A stretch of DNA of 64,000 nt from positions 35,480 to 99,479 of the forward strand of contig JAUCBJ010008361.1 of the NCBI GenBank assembly GCA_032718475.1. The letters run 5' to 3'. Each line of letters starts with the position of its first letter. The stretch's first letter is position 1. The stretch comes from Nemertoderma westbladi (lineage: Eukaryota; Xenacoelomorpha; Nemertodermatida; Nemertodermatidae). Below are positions 1-10,820 of the stretch, piece after piece. A model generated the notes under the pieces. The model saw only the letters and a list, made by a program, of their open reading frames with translations. It ran no database searches and was not told the DNA's origin. Both the position numbers and the translations under genes were made by a program.

Positions 1-2043
1 CACTGTGAGGGCTATACTGCCTTTACAGAAGCAGTTAAGTTAGCAGCTGCAGAAACAGTTCCTGTATACCCTCGAAACAGGAAAAGGGCCCCCTGGACTG
101 ACAACAAAATTCAGAAGTGCCGAAATGACCTTCATAAGGCGCAGAAAGAGTCCCGACTCAAACAGACTACAGCGGCCAAGAATGCAGTTAAAGCTGCATC
201 TAGGTCCCTGAACAGGCAGTACTCTGTTAATCTACAGGAGCTAATAAACCAACAGGTTGATGCCATCAATGATGCTGACGACAGCAGGCAATCATCCCAG
301 GCATGGAAATCGATCAATCTGCTTACTGGGCGGAAAAGCCAACCAACCACCAAGGTTAAGGCTGAATCACCAGCCGATCGCCTCAATGGTTGGAAAGCCC
401 ACTTTGAAAAGCTCCTCAATAATGACAGGGTATTGCCTGATAACTTTATAGAAGTAAAAGTGTCTGAGTCTGTACTCCCAGATATTCCCATTGGCGATAT
501 CTCCTTTGCAGAAGTGAAGGCTGCTGCAAAGAGCATTAAGACCAATCGTGCCAGTGGAGTAGATGGTGTTCCCCCTGAGGTCTTTAAAATACCTGAGTGT
601 TTAAAGCTCATCTATCCCATCATAGTAGACATGTACCGTACAACAAGAGTCCCACAAGAAATGAAAACAAATAAGTTGGTGCCAGTTCCCAAGAAGGGCA
701 ACCTAACACTCTATGGTTCTTTTCGGGGAATCTCATTGATCTCGATTGCTGCAAAACTATACAATAGAATTCTATTAAATCGCATCAGGGATCCCATTGA
801 GAGACTGCTACGTGGAAATCAGAATGGGTTCCGTAAAGGTCGTGGGACCATGGAGCCCATTTTGGCACTTAGAAGGATAATTGAAGAGTTATCAAAAAAG
901 AAAGACAGGCATCTGGCTGTTATATTTGTTGACTTCTTCAAGGCCTTTGATTCAGTCTCTCGCTCACGTATGTTCAGCATACTTTCATTATATGGGATTC
1001 CTGATGAAATTATTGCAGCAATCAGATCAGTATACGATGGTTCGACAACATTTGTGTCTACTGTTGATGGTGACACAGAACCATTTGAAGTGTTATGGGG
1101 CGTCCTCCAAGGAGACACACTTGCACCATTCTTGTTCATTATTGTGGTTGACTATGTTCTACGCATGTCCTTAGATCATCATAATGATGATGGGGTGATG
1201 ATAACTCCACCTACTGGCTCCAGAAGTCGAGGAAATCCTGCCAAGTACCTAACTGATCTAGACTTTGCTGATGACTTAGGAGTACTCTCAGAATCATTAG
1301 AGGGAGCCCAGCGGCTCCTCAGCTCATTAGAACATGCTGCTTCTAGTGTTGGTCTTTTTATTAACTCCAGAAAGACAAAAATTCTGACAGTTAACTTTGA
1401 AAGTCCTCAGCAAGTCTCTGATCGGATGAGCATAAGCTCAAAGGATGGTATGCTTGAGCATGTGGACGACTTCTGTTACCTGGGATCATGGATCCGGAAG
1501 TCAGGTGAGGACCTTCGAATACGTAAGGGAAAGGCATGGGCAGCCTTGAATAGGCTTTCCAGGATTTGGAAGTCACCTAGAATTAATCGGAAACTTAAGG
1601 TCCGATTATTCAGAGCAGCAGTAGTTCCAGTACTCCTCTACGGGAGTCCATGCTGGGCTCTAACTGCTGAGGACACCAAATCTCTGGATGGCACATTCAC
1701 AAGAATGCTACGCCGGGTACATTGTGTCAAGTACAATGCACACATCTCCAACCAGACACTATATAACATTGGAGGTGTCTCATTGGTTCCCCCAAGCTTG
1801 ACACTAGAACAAAATCGCCTCCGCTTTGCAGGACATTGCTTTCGCCGTGAGGACCAGCCAGTGCATAATCTTGTACTTTGGCAGCCTCATGGAGTGAATA
1901 AGCATGGTGGACAGCCCATGACTTTCTTGAGACGCATCTTAAAGGACACTGGCCTTAAAGATGCGGATGATCTAGCAAATGTCATGGGTGATAGGGAGTT
2001 GTGGCGGTGCAATTTTGTTGACAAGCCGGCACAGCATTCTTAA
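1..2043 (+). CDS. RTE-like LINE reverse transcriptase, 3' part (copy 1)
   Basis: The frame is open from base 1 to the TAA at 2041-2043, so the window edge cuts the element and no true start is present. The protein is the C-terminal part of a non-LTR retrotransposon polyprotein: a linker after the endonuclease, then RT blocks including FVDFFKAFDSVSRSRM (catalytic Asp), GVLQGDTLAPFLF and LDFADDLGVLSE (the FADD catalytic pair), the thumb motif DDFCYLGSW, and a C-terminal domain ending DKPAQHS. It is almost identical at protein level to the copy at 38918-41110 (for example R versus K in the TTR/KVPQE stretch), so both are young. The QGDTLAP signature suggests the RTE/RTEX group; that clade assignment is recalled, not tested. 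No internal stops are seen. Confidence 0.85.
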   Translation, partial: HCEGYTAFTEAVKLAAAETVPVYPRNRKRAPWTDNKIQKCRNDLHKAQKESRLKQTTAAKNAVKAASRSLNRQYSVNLQELINQQVDAINDADDSRQSSQAWKSINLLTGRKSQPTTKVKAESPADRLNGWKAHFEKLLNNDRVLPDNFIEVKVSESVLPDIPIGDISFAEVKAAAKSIKTNRASGVDGVPPEVFKIPECLKLIYPIIVDMYRTTRVPQEMKTNKLVPVPKKGNLTLYGSFRGISLISIAAKLYNRILLNRIRDPIERLLRGNQNGFRKGRGTMEPILALRRIIEELSKKKDRHLAVIFVDFFKAFDSVSRSRMFSILSLYGIPDEIIAAIRSVYDGSTTFVSTVDGDTEPFEVLWGVLQGDTLAPFLFIIVVDYVLRMSLDHHNDDGVMITPPTGSRSRGNPAKYLTDLDFADDLGVLSESLEGAQRLLSSLEHAASSVGLFINSRKTKILTVNFESPQQVSDRMSISSKDGMLEHVDDFCYLGSWIRKSGEDLRIRKGKAWAALNRLSRIWKSPRINRKLKVRLFRAAVVPVLLYGSPCWALTAEDTKSLDGTFTRMLRRVHCVKYNAHISNQTLYNIGGVSLVPPSLTLEQNRLRFAGHCFRREDQPVHNLVLWQPHGVNKHGGQPMTFLRRILKDTGLKDADDLANVMGDRELWRCNFVDKPAQHS

Positions 2044-2087
2044 AAATGCAGCTGCAATGCAGCATGCCGATCCTAGTAGTAGTAGTA
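1..2087 (+). mobile_element. RTE-like LINE copy 1 with TAG-repeat tail
   Basis: After the stop codon a short 3' UTR with the palindromic segment atgcagctgcaatgcagcat is followed by a tail of TAG trinucleotides (2074-2087) instead of poly-A. The same 3' end marks copies at 23978, 34632, 38624, 50391 and 58666. The 5' end lies outside the window. Downstream sequence at 2088-3014 belongs to a different, BEL-related repeat. Confidence 0.8.
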
Positions 2088-3014
2088 CTGGTTCAGGGGA
2101 CTCACTGACCGAACCAGGAGGACGAGACAATGAGTGAGACCCACTTATAACATATAAAGTGCACATATGTGAGAGTGTGGGAATCCAATGAGAATAAGAG
2201 AGTACAAAGAGTTGAGTGGTGAGAAGTGTGATGTCTGAGAGAGTAAGAGAGGATAAGAGGTGAGGGGTGCAACATCCGGGAAGTATGGGGAGCGAGTTGT
2301 GGATGGGGATGAGTCCTATGGGATTAATGAGACATGTAAGAAGTGATGAAGTTGGGACCCAGCGGATCGGATCCAATGGCACCCAATATAAAATTGTGCG
2401 ACGAAGGGGCGATTATAGAGACGCCACATACCTTGGCACCCCTTAGATCGCAGGAGTGCCAAGGATGTGTAGTGAGATCAGATCCTGTGGAACCAGATTG
2501 GGAGACAGAGAAGATAATCCCATCCCACATCCAATACTAGATTGGATTCCACGGATTGGAACACACTTTACGGTAGATGCAATCTTCTGACCGGGAAGAT
2601 AGCATGGGGGGGGGGGGGCAATTTACTAAGTTGGCGATTAAGGCCAACCAAGGGATGATGCAATAGGGTTAACCAGGAGGTGAATTAACTATCAACCTCG
2701 GTAGGTAGAGGCTAGCAGAGGCCTAAGTGGGGCAGGTTTATGGCGTGATAAGGTAGCCGCCAATGGGAGGGCTGTGTGTGTCAGCTTAAGCTGTATCGAC
2801 CAGAGGCCAATGTTATGTGTTAGCCAACGTGCAGTGTATTTTCCCCTTTATATTAACTGTCATGTGCTTTATGTGGTTATTTGGCAAATTATTCAGTGAC
2901 GGACGCGATGAACAGTTTTCGCTATCATCCGTAACTAAATACTGATTATCTGTGCTGTAATCAATTACTGGTAAACTATAATATTCCGTTATCACTATTA
3001 ATAATCGAACATCA
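2088..3014 (+). repeat. Degraded BEL-type 3' UTR and LTR remnant (related to element B)
   Basis: The stretch around 2535-2615 (actagattgg, then gaccgggaagatagcatgggg) parallels element B at about 45630-45710 (actagatcgg, then taccgggaagatagcatgggg), which is the sequence just before B's 3' LTR. The purine-rich upstream part (2100-2330) resembles B's G-rich 3' UTR. It is read as an old relative of element B's 3' end. The LTR portion downstream is too diverged for firm borders. Short open frames here are not convincing genes. Confidence 0.5.
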
Positions 3015-3060
3015 GATAACTACGGAGCCCCTAAAGGGACATGGGTTTCCCCCTTTTTTT

Positions 3061-3640
3061 CTTAGTCCGGCCCGGAGATACTATCTCAGGCCCGGAGATA
3101 CTAAGTCCGGCCCGGTGATACTATCTCAGGCCCTGAGATTCTAAGTCTGGCCCGGAGATACTATCTCAGGCCCGGAGATACTAAGTCCAACCCGGAGATA
3201 CTATCTCAGGCCCTGAGATACTAAGTCCGGCCCGAAGATACTATCTCAGGCCCGGAGATACTATGTCCGGCCCAGAGATACTATCTCAGGCCCGGAGATA
3301 CTAAGTCCGGCCCGGAGATACTATCTCAGGCCCGGAGATACTAGTCCGGCCCGAGATACTATCTCAGGCCCGGAGATACTATCTCAGGCCCTGAGATACT
3401 ATCCGGCCCGGAGATACTATCTCAGGCCCGGAGATACTAAGTCCCCCGGAGATACTATCTCAGGCCCGGAGATACTAAGTCCGGCCCGGAGATACTATCT
3501 CAGGCCCGGAGATACTGAGTCCGGCCCGGAGATACTATCTCAGGCCCTGAGATACTAAGTCCGGCCCGGAGATACTATCTCAGGCCCTGAGATACTAAGT
3601 CCGGCCCGGAGATACTATCTCAGGCCCGGAGATACTCTGC
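3061..3640 (+). repeat. Minisatellite, about 20/40-bp unit (left arm)
   Basis: Roughly 28 units alternate between an ACTATCTCAGG form and an ACTAAGTCCGG form of CCCGGAGAT-ACTA. Several units carry small deletions. It is the left arm of the foldback element. Confidence 0.9.
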
Positions 3641-4140
3641 CATCTCATACAGTTGCTATAGTTTATGGGGTAGCTGCTTGTCATACTCATATCATCTCAT
3701 TCAGGCCTTTGTGAGTGACCGTGGCCTATTTGTTTCGGTTTACATACACCTCTGTTGCAGTTTAACTTTACGCGGCTATTCAGCCATTGCCTCCAAATAA
3801 TATGGAATGTTCTTATTATTGGTAGTTCATTTCTGTAGCCGTAGAAGGGTATTATCATTAAGTAAATGCCCGTTGGTAGGTCGGCTTTTATTCAAAGGCA
3901 CGGGGTCATGCCTCCCTCCAGACATGTAATTACTTTGTATTGTGCTAATAATACTCTTGTGTCTCCATATTAAATATCTCACAAATTGAAATGTGAAACT
4001 TAATTTCCATGTTCCCGTCAAGATGTCTGTACTTGTAGAACAGCCATTGATCTGGTATTAACCCAATTAGCTGATTGGCTGCAATTTGTTTCTGTGGATT
4101 GCTGTCAGCGCTATAACATCTATGAACCTGTTCTGTATTT

Positions 4141-4425
4141 GTATCTCCGGGCCTGAGATAGTATCTCCGGGCCGGATAGTATCTCAGGGCCTGAGATAGT
4201 ATCTCAGGGCCTGAGATAGTATCTCTGGGCCGAGATAGTATCTCCGGGCCTGAGATAGTATCTCCGGGCCTGAGATAGTATCTTCGGGCCTGAGATAGTA
4301 TCTGCGGGCCTGAGATAGTATCTCCGGGCCTGAGATAGTATCTCCAGGCCAGACTTAGTATGTCCGGGCCTGAGATAGTATCTCCGGGCCGGACTTAGTA
4401 TCCCTGGGCCGGACTTAGAAAAAAA
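4141..4425 (-). repeat. Minisatellite, right arm (inverted)
   Basis: Units of the form GGGCCTGAGATAGTATCTCC are the reverse complement of the left-arm units. This array has about half the copy number of the left arm, so the arms have changed in length independently. Confidence 0.85.
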
Positions 4426-4647
4426 AGGGGAAACCCATGTCCCTTTAGGGGCTCCGTAGATAACTCTTAATTTATCAGGCCTTCTGCCACTCAGTATTCC
4501 CTAAGCGGTGACGCTTAGGAAACATCATAAACTCAACCCGGTAGAAACTTTTATACCAACTTTGTCATATCAATTAATAATAGCCTTCAGTCTTTTACAA
4601 CACACATATCTAATATGTAATAATGCTAATACAAATTTATTTATTAC

Positions 4648-4791
4648 CTAGGCAAATCTGTGGATTGGCAGTTGATGGTATGAATCCAGCTTTACAATCA
4701 CATTGATAGCTCCCCTCATTGTTTGTACAACTTCCAGTTGTAGTGGCACTTTCAGAGCATCCGTGAGTATTAGCAGCGCACTCATCTACAT
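4648..4791 (-). CDS. Calcium-binding EGF-like domain exon (downstream-most of three)
   Basis: On the minus strand the exon starts after an acceptor ...aatcaacAG and ends at a donor GTAATAA. It is 144 bp, phase 1 at both ends, and encodes one whole cbEGF module: DVDEC, six cysteines, the [10 protein letters not shown] signature and GFIP before the last cysteine. The Asp/Glu and the Asn/Tyr positions fit a Ca2+-binding EGF consensus of extracellular matrix or adhesion proteins such as fibrillin- or fibulin-like proteins. Two related exons lie at 31587-31727 and 50201-50341, with shared flanking intron sequence, so exon-plus-intron units were duplicated. Which EGF gene this is cannot be told from single modules. 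Confidence 0.8.
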
Positions 4792-5328
4792 CTGTTGATT
4801 ATTATTTATATTATTGTGATAATAAAAATAAGCCACGAAGAAGGACAATCATAAATAAAAAAACTAAGTTCTTCAACACCCCCCCCCCCCCCCCCCCTCG
4901 GGATGAGCCTCCTTTGATTGACACAGTTAATGGTCTAGTACAAATGTCACGTTTCAGCTAGAAAGGGTTTAATGCAAAGAGATCTGAGTATATTTAAATG
5001 TCTAGACATGTAGCCCTCTAGCGAGAGACTGTTGATTTGGGTGTCTGAAAGTCCCCAAAAAATTTAAACTTATGGTCTTATTGATACCTACTGATTTTCG
5101 ACTCGACAGATTTAATTCCGACGGAATTATAAGTAACTCAAAATCGTAGTGATGACGATGACAGACAGTACCATTATTGAATGAAATATTTGCCATAATT
5201 AACCTTCGACCCTAGAATCAGTTCGCAAGCTGTCCGCCAACTTCGTGGCTCGGACCCCATACCCCATGCTATAAATGTATTAATTTGATATACAATCATA
5301 TATTAATCCGCTAGGTGGTGCAAAAGCA
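4792..5328. other. Non-coding, intron-like sequence with a poly-C run
   Basis: Includes a long C-run at about 4879-4899 and AT-rich sequence. The part directly next to the EGF exon (about 4800-4880) parallels that beside the second EGF exon at 31760-31830. I see no gene. Confidence 0.5.
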
Positions 5329-5468
5329 TGGGAGTCAATGCTGTGCTCTAACTGCCGAGGACACCAAATCTCTGGATGGCACATTCACAAAAATGCTACG
5401 CCGGGTTCATTGTGTCAAGTACAATGCACACATCTCCAACCAGACACTATATACAGTAACATTGGAGA
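5329..5468 (+). mobile_element. RTE-like LINE internal fragment
   Basis: About 140 bp corresponds to the RT C-terminal region of the RTE-like family (codons for ALTAEDTKSLDGTF and RVHCVKYNAHISNQT). It has point changes and a small insertion near 5453, and neither natural end of the element is present. Confidence 0.7.
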
Positions 5469-5635
5469 ACGAATGTGTGTTATTTTTTGAGGTATTACCG
5501 GTCCGCTGATTAACTGAGCACTATGTAGCACTGTTACTGCCGTAGGCCTACCTACTGCAACCAACATACATTTTACATACTGACCGCGGTCCTACAATGC
5601 CGAGCCCCGGCTCCAGTTGATATCGATATTCATCT

Positions 5636-6513
5636 ATGTCTATAACACTTGACGCGGTTTACCGAGAAATAATTGAACTACGCAAAACTAGTGAGGCGAA
5701 TTATCTGAACCTGCAACACAGCATTGATATATCTAGAGCTGCAAGCGAAAGCACACGCAGGCAGATTAACGAACACCAACCAGTTTCCTAAACAATGACT
5801 CTGAACACCAATATCGACGCAGATGCAACATTCTGCTACACGGTATCGAAATTCGTTCCACAGGAAAACCTGAGGATGTCCGAAACATCATTGAACCTAT
5901 CTTGGGGTCACTAAAAGTCTCCGACGGATTGAAGTCAGTAGATGGTTGTCATCGACTTGGCCCTCAACGCCCTGGTTCTAAACGACCACCACCAATTATT
6001 GTTAAGTTTAAGTACCATTCCCCGCGTTCTGAAATATTTTCAAATATCAAACATGTTCCTAAAGGCGTTCAGATTAGCGACCATCATACGATTTATCGCT
6101 CGCGTTTGCTAAACTTCCTTAGGAAGATCCGTGCGGATGGTATCATATATGGCTGTGGCTCACGTAATGGCAACATTAGCGTACAGCTGGCCGCAAAATC
6201 TCGACACATAAGGATTACGACCTTCGAGGACATCGAGGACGTTCTGGGATCAAAGAAACCTCAATCGCTCATCATCCCCGACACATACGAGGAGATTCGA
6301 TCCTGCATGGATCTCCCAGTTAGCGAATCAATCTCTGGGGGGACAGGGGGTGAACCGCAAACATCTCGTGACGACGAGTCGACAGCTGTTCCAGTACCGA
6401 AGGACAAGGGGAAGAAACAACGCGTCCAACTCAGCCGATCTCGAACCGGTCTACGATCCCACCCCACGTCGACTGACAACCAATATATTTCCCTTGAAGA
6501 AGAATCCCAATAG
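5636..6513 (+). pseudogene. LINE ORF1 protein (nucleic-acid binding), one frameshift
   Basis: An ATG at 5636 begins a helical N-terminal stretch (ELRKTSEANYLNLQHSIDIS). Near 5770-5790 the reading frame shifts and continues to the TAG at 6511-6513. The second part has the layout of L1/CR1-type ORF1 proteins: CNILLHGIEI, then DGCHRLG, PPPIIVKFK, VQISDHHTIYRSRLL and SRNGNISVQL, an RRM-like core followed by a conserved C-terminal domain. The tail is Ser/Thr-rich and basic. Such proteins coat LINE RNA as chaperones. It lies about 400 bp upstream of the endonuclease/RT frame at 6920, the expected ORF1-ORF2 order. Confidence 0.65.
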
Positions 6514-6919
6514 TAATTATATTATTCATTTAATATGCAGTCTTATGTATTTTGTCTGTCTGCCTTAAGATTGATTAATTTAGAAAGTGTAACTGTTATG
6601 CACTCTATAGGTTTATGATCTGCAATGTGTCGTCTATATTTAGGTTTATTATTCCACTTTTATCGTCCTAAATGTGTCTTACATCACTGGTGTTTCTACT
6701 ACATCTTAGTTCACTATTTCATCTTTCCTTGCTTCATGTCAGGATGTTGAATGTCATACTCGAACTAATATTTCACTCTGCTTCATTCAGAATAACAAGT
6801 AATTTCACAATAATAATATCCTTTCATTTTCTTTCATTATATTTCATATTAATTTCTCAATTTCTTTATTTCAAACAAACATACGAACAAGTTGGTTGTG
6901 GGCAGCCTATGGCCTTCAC

Positions 6920-8755
6920 ATGCTACTTTCGTCACTTATAATGCCCCAGCATCACCCTACCCCACTACCCCATCCCCCTTCCTGTACCTTCTGTTACTCG
7001 ATAGTATCCCCCACCGAAACCTCCTTAAAGTGCTCACTATGTCAAAATTTATATCACTATCCTTGTGGGACCTGTCTCGATTTAGCGCATTTACCATTGT
7101 CTAACACAAATTCGATCCTAACATACTGTATATACTGTTACTTGGATATTTTTCCTTTTAATAATGTCCCTAACTCTGATACTGATATTTTTTCTGACGG
7201 GGCCGAGGACACTAATTCAATAGACTTTTCTGCTTCAAATAATCAATTCAAATCAATTGACCCCGACAGAAATATAATATCTTCCATCAATAGCTCTGAC
7301 TACTTTAACACTGACTCTTACAACTCCCTTCTAGAACAAGCACAGCACAATACAAACAAAAAACCACTTACTGTGTTTCACCTTAACTGTCGCAGTCTCA
7401 ATAAAAATATACAGGAAACTTCAGACTATCTGGATTTATTAAATAAAAAGTTCGATATACTTACATTCTCTGAAACCTTTCTTACAGATAATACAGACCT
7501 TTCACAGCTCCAACTGGATGGATACTACAAACCAATAATTAATAATAGACAATACGGCAAGCGTGATAGGGGAGGCACCGCTATTTACATAAAACAGGGA
7601 ATCCAATACTCAACTGATGTTAACTTTACTGTAGATGGGTGCGAATCCTCTTGGGTACTGCTAACAGCAGAGAGAGCTAACCGTAAACCTCTACTTCTAG
7701 GAACGCTGTACCGCCCAGACTCATGCACTGAATCCAAATTCTCGGACGAACTTAATAATTTACTTACTAAAGTTACATACTCGAAATACGACACAATTAT
7801 AACAGGGGATATCAATATTGATACCTTAAAACAAAATTACAAAACAAAAACCTATAACAATACATTAGGCACTTACGGATTCCAACAGCTAATAAAACAA
7901 GCAACGAGAATAACACCTTACTCAAAAACCTTAATTGACCACATATCCACCAATATAACCGATAAATTTGTTACAGCTGGTGTTTTTCTAGCAGAAATGG
8001 GAACCTCTGACCATTTGGCCACATTTGTTGTTGTCAACTCTTTTGACGTTTATCTGTCCGAAACTGAAACTCCTCGATCAATTTATGATTATAATAAATT
8101 TACTAAAGATAAATTCTTATCTGACATAAATAATCCTTCAAATTGGACATATAATGATGACGCTATTTTGAAAGAAGAAAAATTCCAAGTTTTTTACAAC
8201 AATTTTAATTTAATTTGTGCCAACCATTTGCCGAAAAAAACAATAAACCCGAAATTAATTCCGAAAAAACCATGGATGACAACTAACTTGGTCAAATGTG
8301 TAAGGAGGAAAAATAAACTATACACTGCTTTCATCTCAAACCCGTCGGATACAAATCTTTCACAATATAAAACCTACCGAAACACTCTCACAAAAATTAT
8401 GCGTAATGCCCAAAAAAGTTATTACGAAAATGAGTTTCTGAAAAATCAAAACAATAGCAAAAAAACCTGGAAAACAATAAATACGGCACTACATAGATCC
8501 AAAAAATTATCGTCCCCCGTGAAAATCAAGATAGATTCAATAGATTCAACTACAACTGATAAATCTATTATTGCTAATATATTAAATAAACACTTTGCAT
8601 CGATTGGGCCGCAATTAGCGAGTAAAATACCAAAATCACAAAGGCAACCAACTCGTTATGTAAAAAATAATAAATTTAATTCTTTCTCACTCATAGAACC
8701 CAGTGAAACTGAAATAATATATTTTTTGTTAGATATCGACAAAAATGTCTCAACT
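6920..8755 (+). pseudogene. LINE ORF2 part 1: PHD-like finger, endonuclease, start of RT
   Basis: Starting at the ATG at 6920, residues about 18-70 show a PHD-like Cys/His pattern (CTFC, CSLCQNLYHYPC, CIYC). An exonuclease-endonuclease-phosphatase domain follows: FHLNCRSLNKN, FSETFLTD, GTAIYIKQG, LLLGTLYRPD, IITGDINIDTL (catalytic Asp/Asn), LIDHIST and TSDHLATFV (catalytic DH). A linker then leads toward RT. The frame is cut at the target site CAACT (8751-8755) by the BEL LTR; codons after 8755 are LTR. No internal stops precede the break. The enzyme would nick target DNA to prime reverse transcription. Confidence 0.8.
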
Positions 8756-9418
8756 TGTAAAAGCTTTTGTGGGATAACTGATACGTTTGCCTTTGCTGGC
8801 CAGTTCCCCCCCAGTCGCTAGAATACTCTCAAAGGGATTTATAACTAAAATAGTGCAAGCTACCAGCTTATTGGCTGATGTGCTGTACGGAGATATCTGG
8901 GCTCAGTTTAATCGGCCAACTAGCTTAGAGAGGTTGCCTTAGCCTTGCTGTTCGTGTCAGCCAATAGAATTTGCGTAGGCGTTGATTTCGACCTATCCCA
9001 GCGCTACTGAACTGAATTTCCTATCTCACTGCTCATCCTCTGTGTTGAACGGGGCTTCGTGGAATAAGAGTTTTTGGTATACTCGTATAGTAGTAGTAGT
9101 TATATGATTTTATATGATTCTGTTGTTGTGTTCCCATTTTTCGCCATAACACCGGCTTTTTGGGAAGAACTCTAGTAAAACTGCTTAAATTATCGAAAGT
9201 ATAAACTGTTACCTAATTAATCAAACCTAACTCCCGAATCACCGAATCTTAACATACTCACTTAATTTAACTGCATTAATCATATTGTTTGTACTGTTAT
9301 TTTACTGTCAGTTATTAATTGTACCTATTTGTTGATGGAAATATTGCTCTTTGGATAATACGGATAAATCACCCAAATTCCCAATTTTCTTGATACACTA
9401 CAGGTTAGAGAGGCGGGC

Positions 9419-9426
9419 TATATATA
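9419..9426 (+). promoter_or_regulatory. TATA-like box in 5' LTR of element A
   Basis: TATATATA after a GC-rich GAGGCGGGC. It is well upstream of the AATAAA at 9786, so the U3/R border should lie in between. The neighbouring bases hold the only indel seen between the two LTRs. Confidence 0.45.
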
Positions 9427-9785
9427 CAGTAACAATTGCGATTTATATTAATGTGGTGTGTATTGAATCTAATGTTATTTAGCAGACCCTACATGAGTCA
9501 ATTGCTGCTCTCTTTATGTGTGATCAAATATACTGACGGTCGGCAGAATAGTGTGTATGATTGTGATTGGTAACAAAGTATTTCCTAAAGAATACGCTTT
9601 ATACTTTAATCATAAGCAGTATCGTTGCGTTTAGTATAAGTCCTAGTTCTGTTTAAATAGATAGAGCGCCACGTCCTAAAGGAACTGTTAATATTTCCCG
9701 AAAGCCAATAATATCTGTCAGGAATTAATTATTAACGATCTATCGAATAATACAGTAAGTTTACGCTGCAACCTTACACTGCAAT

Positions 9786-9791
9786 AATAAA
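9786..9791 (+). promoter_or_regulatory. Poly-A signal in LTR of element A
   Basis: AATAAA, about 365 bp downstream of the TATA-like box, followed by about 190 bp to the LTR end. The same hexamer is in the 3' LTR at the equivalent place. Confidence 0.4.
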
Positions 9792-10332
9792 ATTTAAGCA
9801 TCCGAATTCAGCCTCCCGGGTGTAGATCCATCGGGTGAATGATCGCGCAAGGGCTGACTTCGGCTAATGTTTTGTGTATTAGCATAAATTGTTGTCGTAT
9901 GCTAAAGGTGTTTTAATTAACTAAAAGACACATAAATTTTGGCAGGTTAAACTGCTAAAGGTCTTCAAAAGCGCGAACAGTAACAGTTATACTTTCTTAT
10001 TGCAGTAAGCAATAAGGTTGCAAAATACCGTAGTGACCGGTAAAACTGAACCGGTACTTCTGTAGGTCAGTAGGCCTAACTGTCATCACCGGTACCGGTA
10101 CTGCTGTACAAGTACATTTAGTATTATTTCGATTGTGATCTATTGTATATTGTAGGCTGCCAGGGGAATAGGGATTGATCACCCCTCATTCTTTTGTATA
10201 GTTTACTTATTTCTGTCGGTTTTATTTACTAGTAGGCTAATATTGAGCAGAAGGCGTGTGACCCTGCTCAGATTGTTCAGTAATTGTAGGCTGAACTGCT
10301 GTCTGACTGTGTTGAGTTTGGAGAGATTACGG

Positions 10333-10820
10333 CGTGTGTAGAGTTTGTCTGATAAAGTGCCGTTAGTAAGTTGGGGCAGCCATATGCGGTAAGGTCAATC
10401 CCCTCTTAAAGAATAAGTCGTACTACCGTGTTAGAACGCATACTAACTAACAGTTTCAGAGTCTGCATATACTGTAGTTTATTTAGGCTTGATCGTAGTC
10501 TGCCAGTGTTTTAGCCTGTGTTTGTTTGTGTGGTCTGTTCAGGTACCGTAATAGTTATTACTCAGATATTTTGTAGGCTAGATTGTTGTCTAACTATTCT
10601 TAGGCCTGAAGGGATTGCTGCGTGTGTAGAGTTGGTCTGATAAAGTGCCGTTAGTAAGTTGGGGCAGCCATATGCGGTAAGGTCAATCCCCTCTTAAAGA
10701 GTAAGTCGTACTACCGTGTTAGAACGCATACTAACTAACAGTTTCAGAATCTGCACATACTGTAGTTTGTTTAGGCTTGATAGTAGTCTGCCAGCGTTTG
10801 GTTTGTATTTTTGTTTGAGT
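10333..10820 (+). repeat. 288-bp tandem duplication in element A leader
   Basis: The segment beginning GATAAAGTGCCGTTAGTAAG at 10351 recurs at 10639 with few changes, giving a period of 288 bp. About 200 bp of each unit is well conserved. Confidence 0.85.

Larger units (their letters stand above)
3021..4458. mobile_element. Foldback DNA element with minisatellite arms
   Basis: The termini are inverted: TACGGAGCCCCTAAAGGGAC at 3021 is matched by its reverse complement ending at 4458. Both ends are flanked by the 6-bp direct repeat GATAAC (3015-3020 and 4459-4464). The arms consist of about 20/40-bp units (CCCGGAGATACTATCTCAGG and variants ending AAGTCC) at about 3061-3640, and the same units in reverse orientation at about 4141-4425. 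About 500 bp of unrelated AT-rich sequence lies between. No transposase is present, so it is non-autonomous. The TACGG terminus and 6-bp duplication match the IS3EU-like element at 27838-31565, a possible relative. Confidence 0.8.
8756..9979 (+). repeat. 5' LTR of element A
   Basis: 1224 bp, TG...CA termini. By eye the only difference from the 3' LTR is a 5-bp indel beside the TATA-like stretch near 9424. The near-identity indicates recent insertion. Confidence 0.93.

Noticed and set aside
132-611. 159-residue minus-strand frame, also at 39199-39678
   Set aside because: Antisense to the LINE polyprotein and conserved only because the LINE copies are young.
3061-3640. Regular repeat array that could be taken for a CRISPR
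   Set aside because: Units are directly adjacent with no unique spacers, and the surroundings are eukaryotic; it is a minisatellite.
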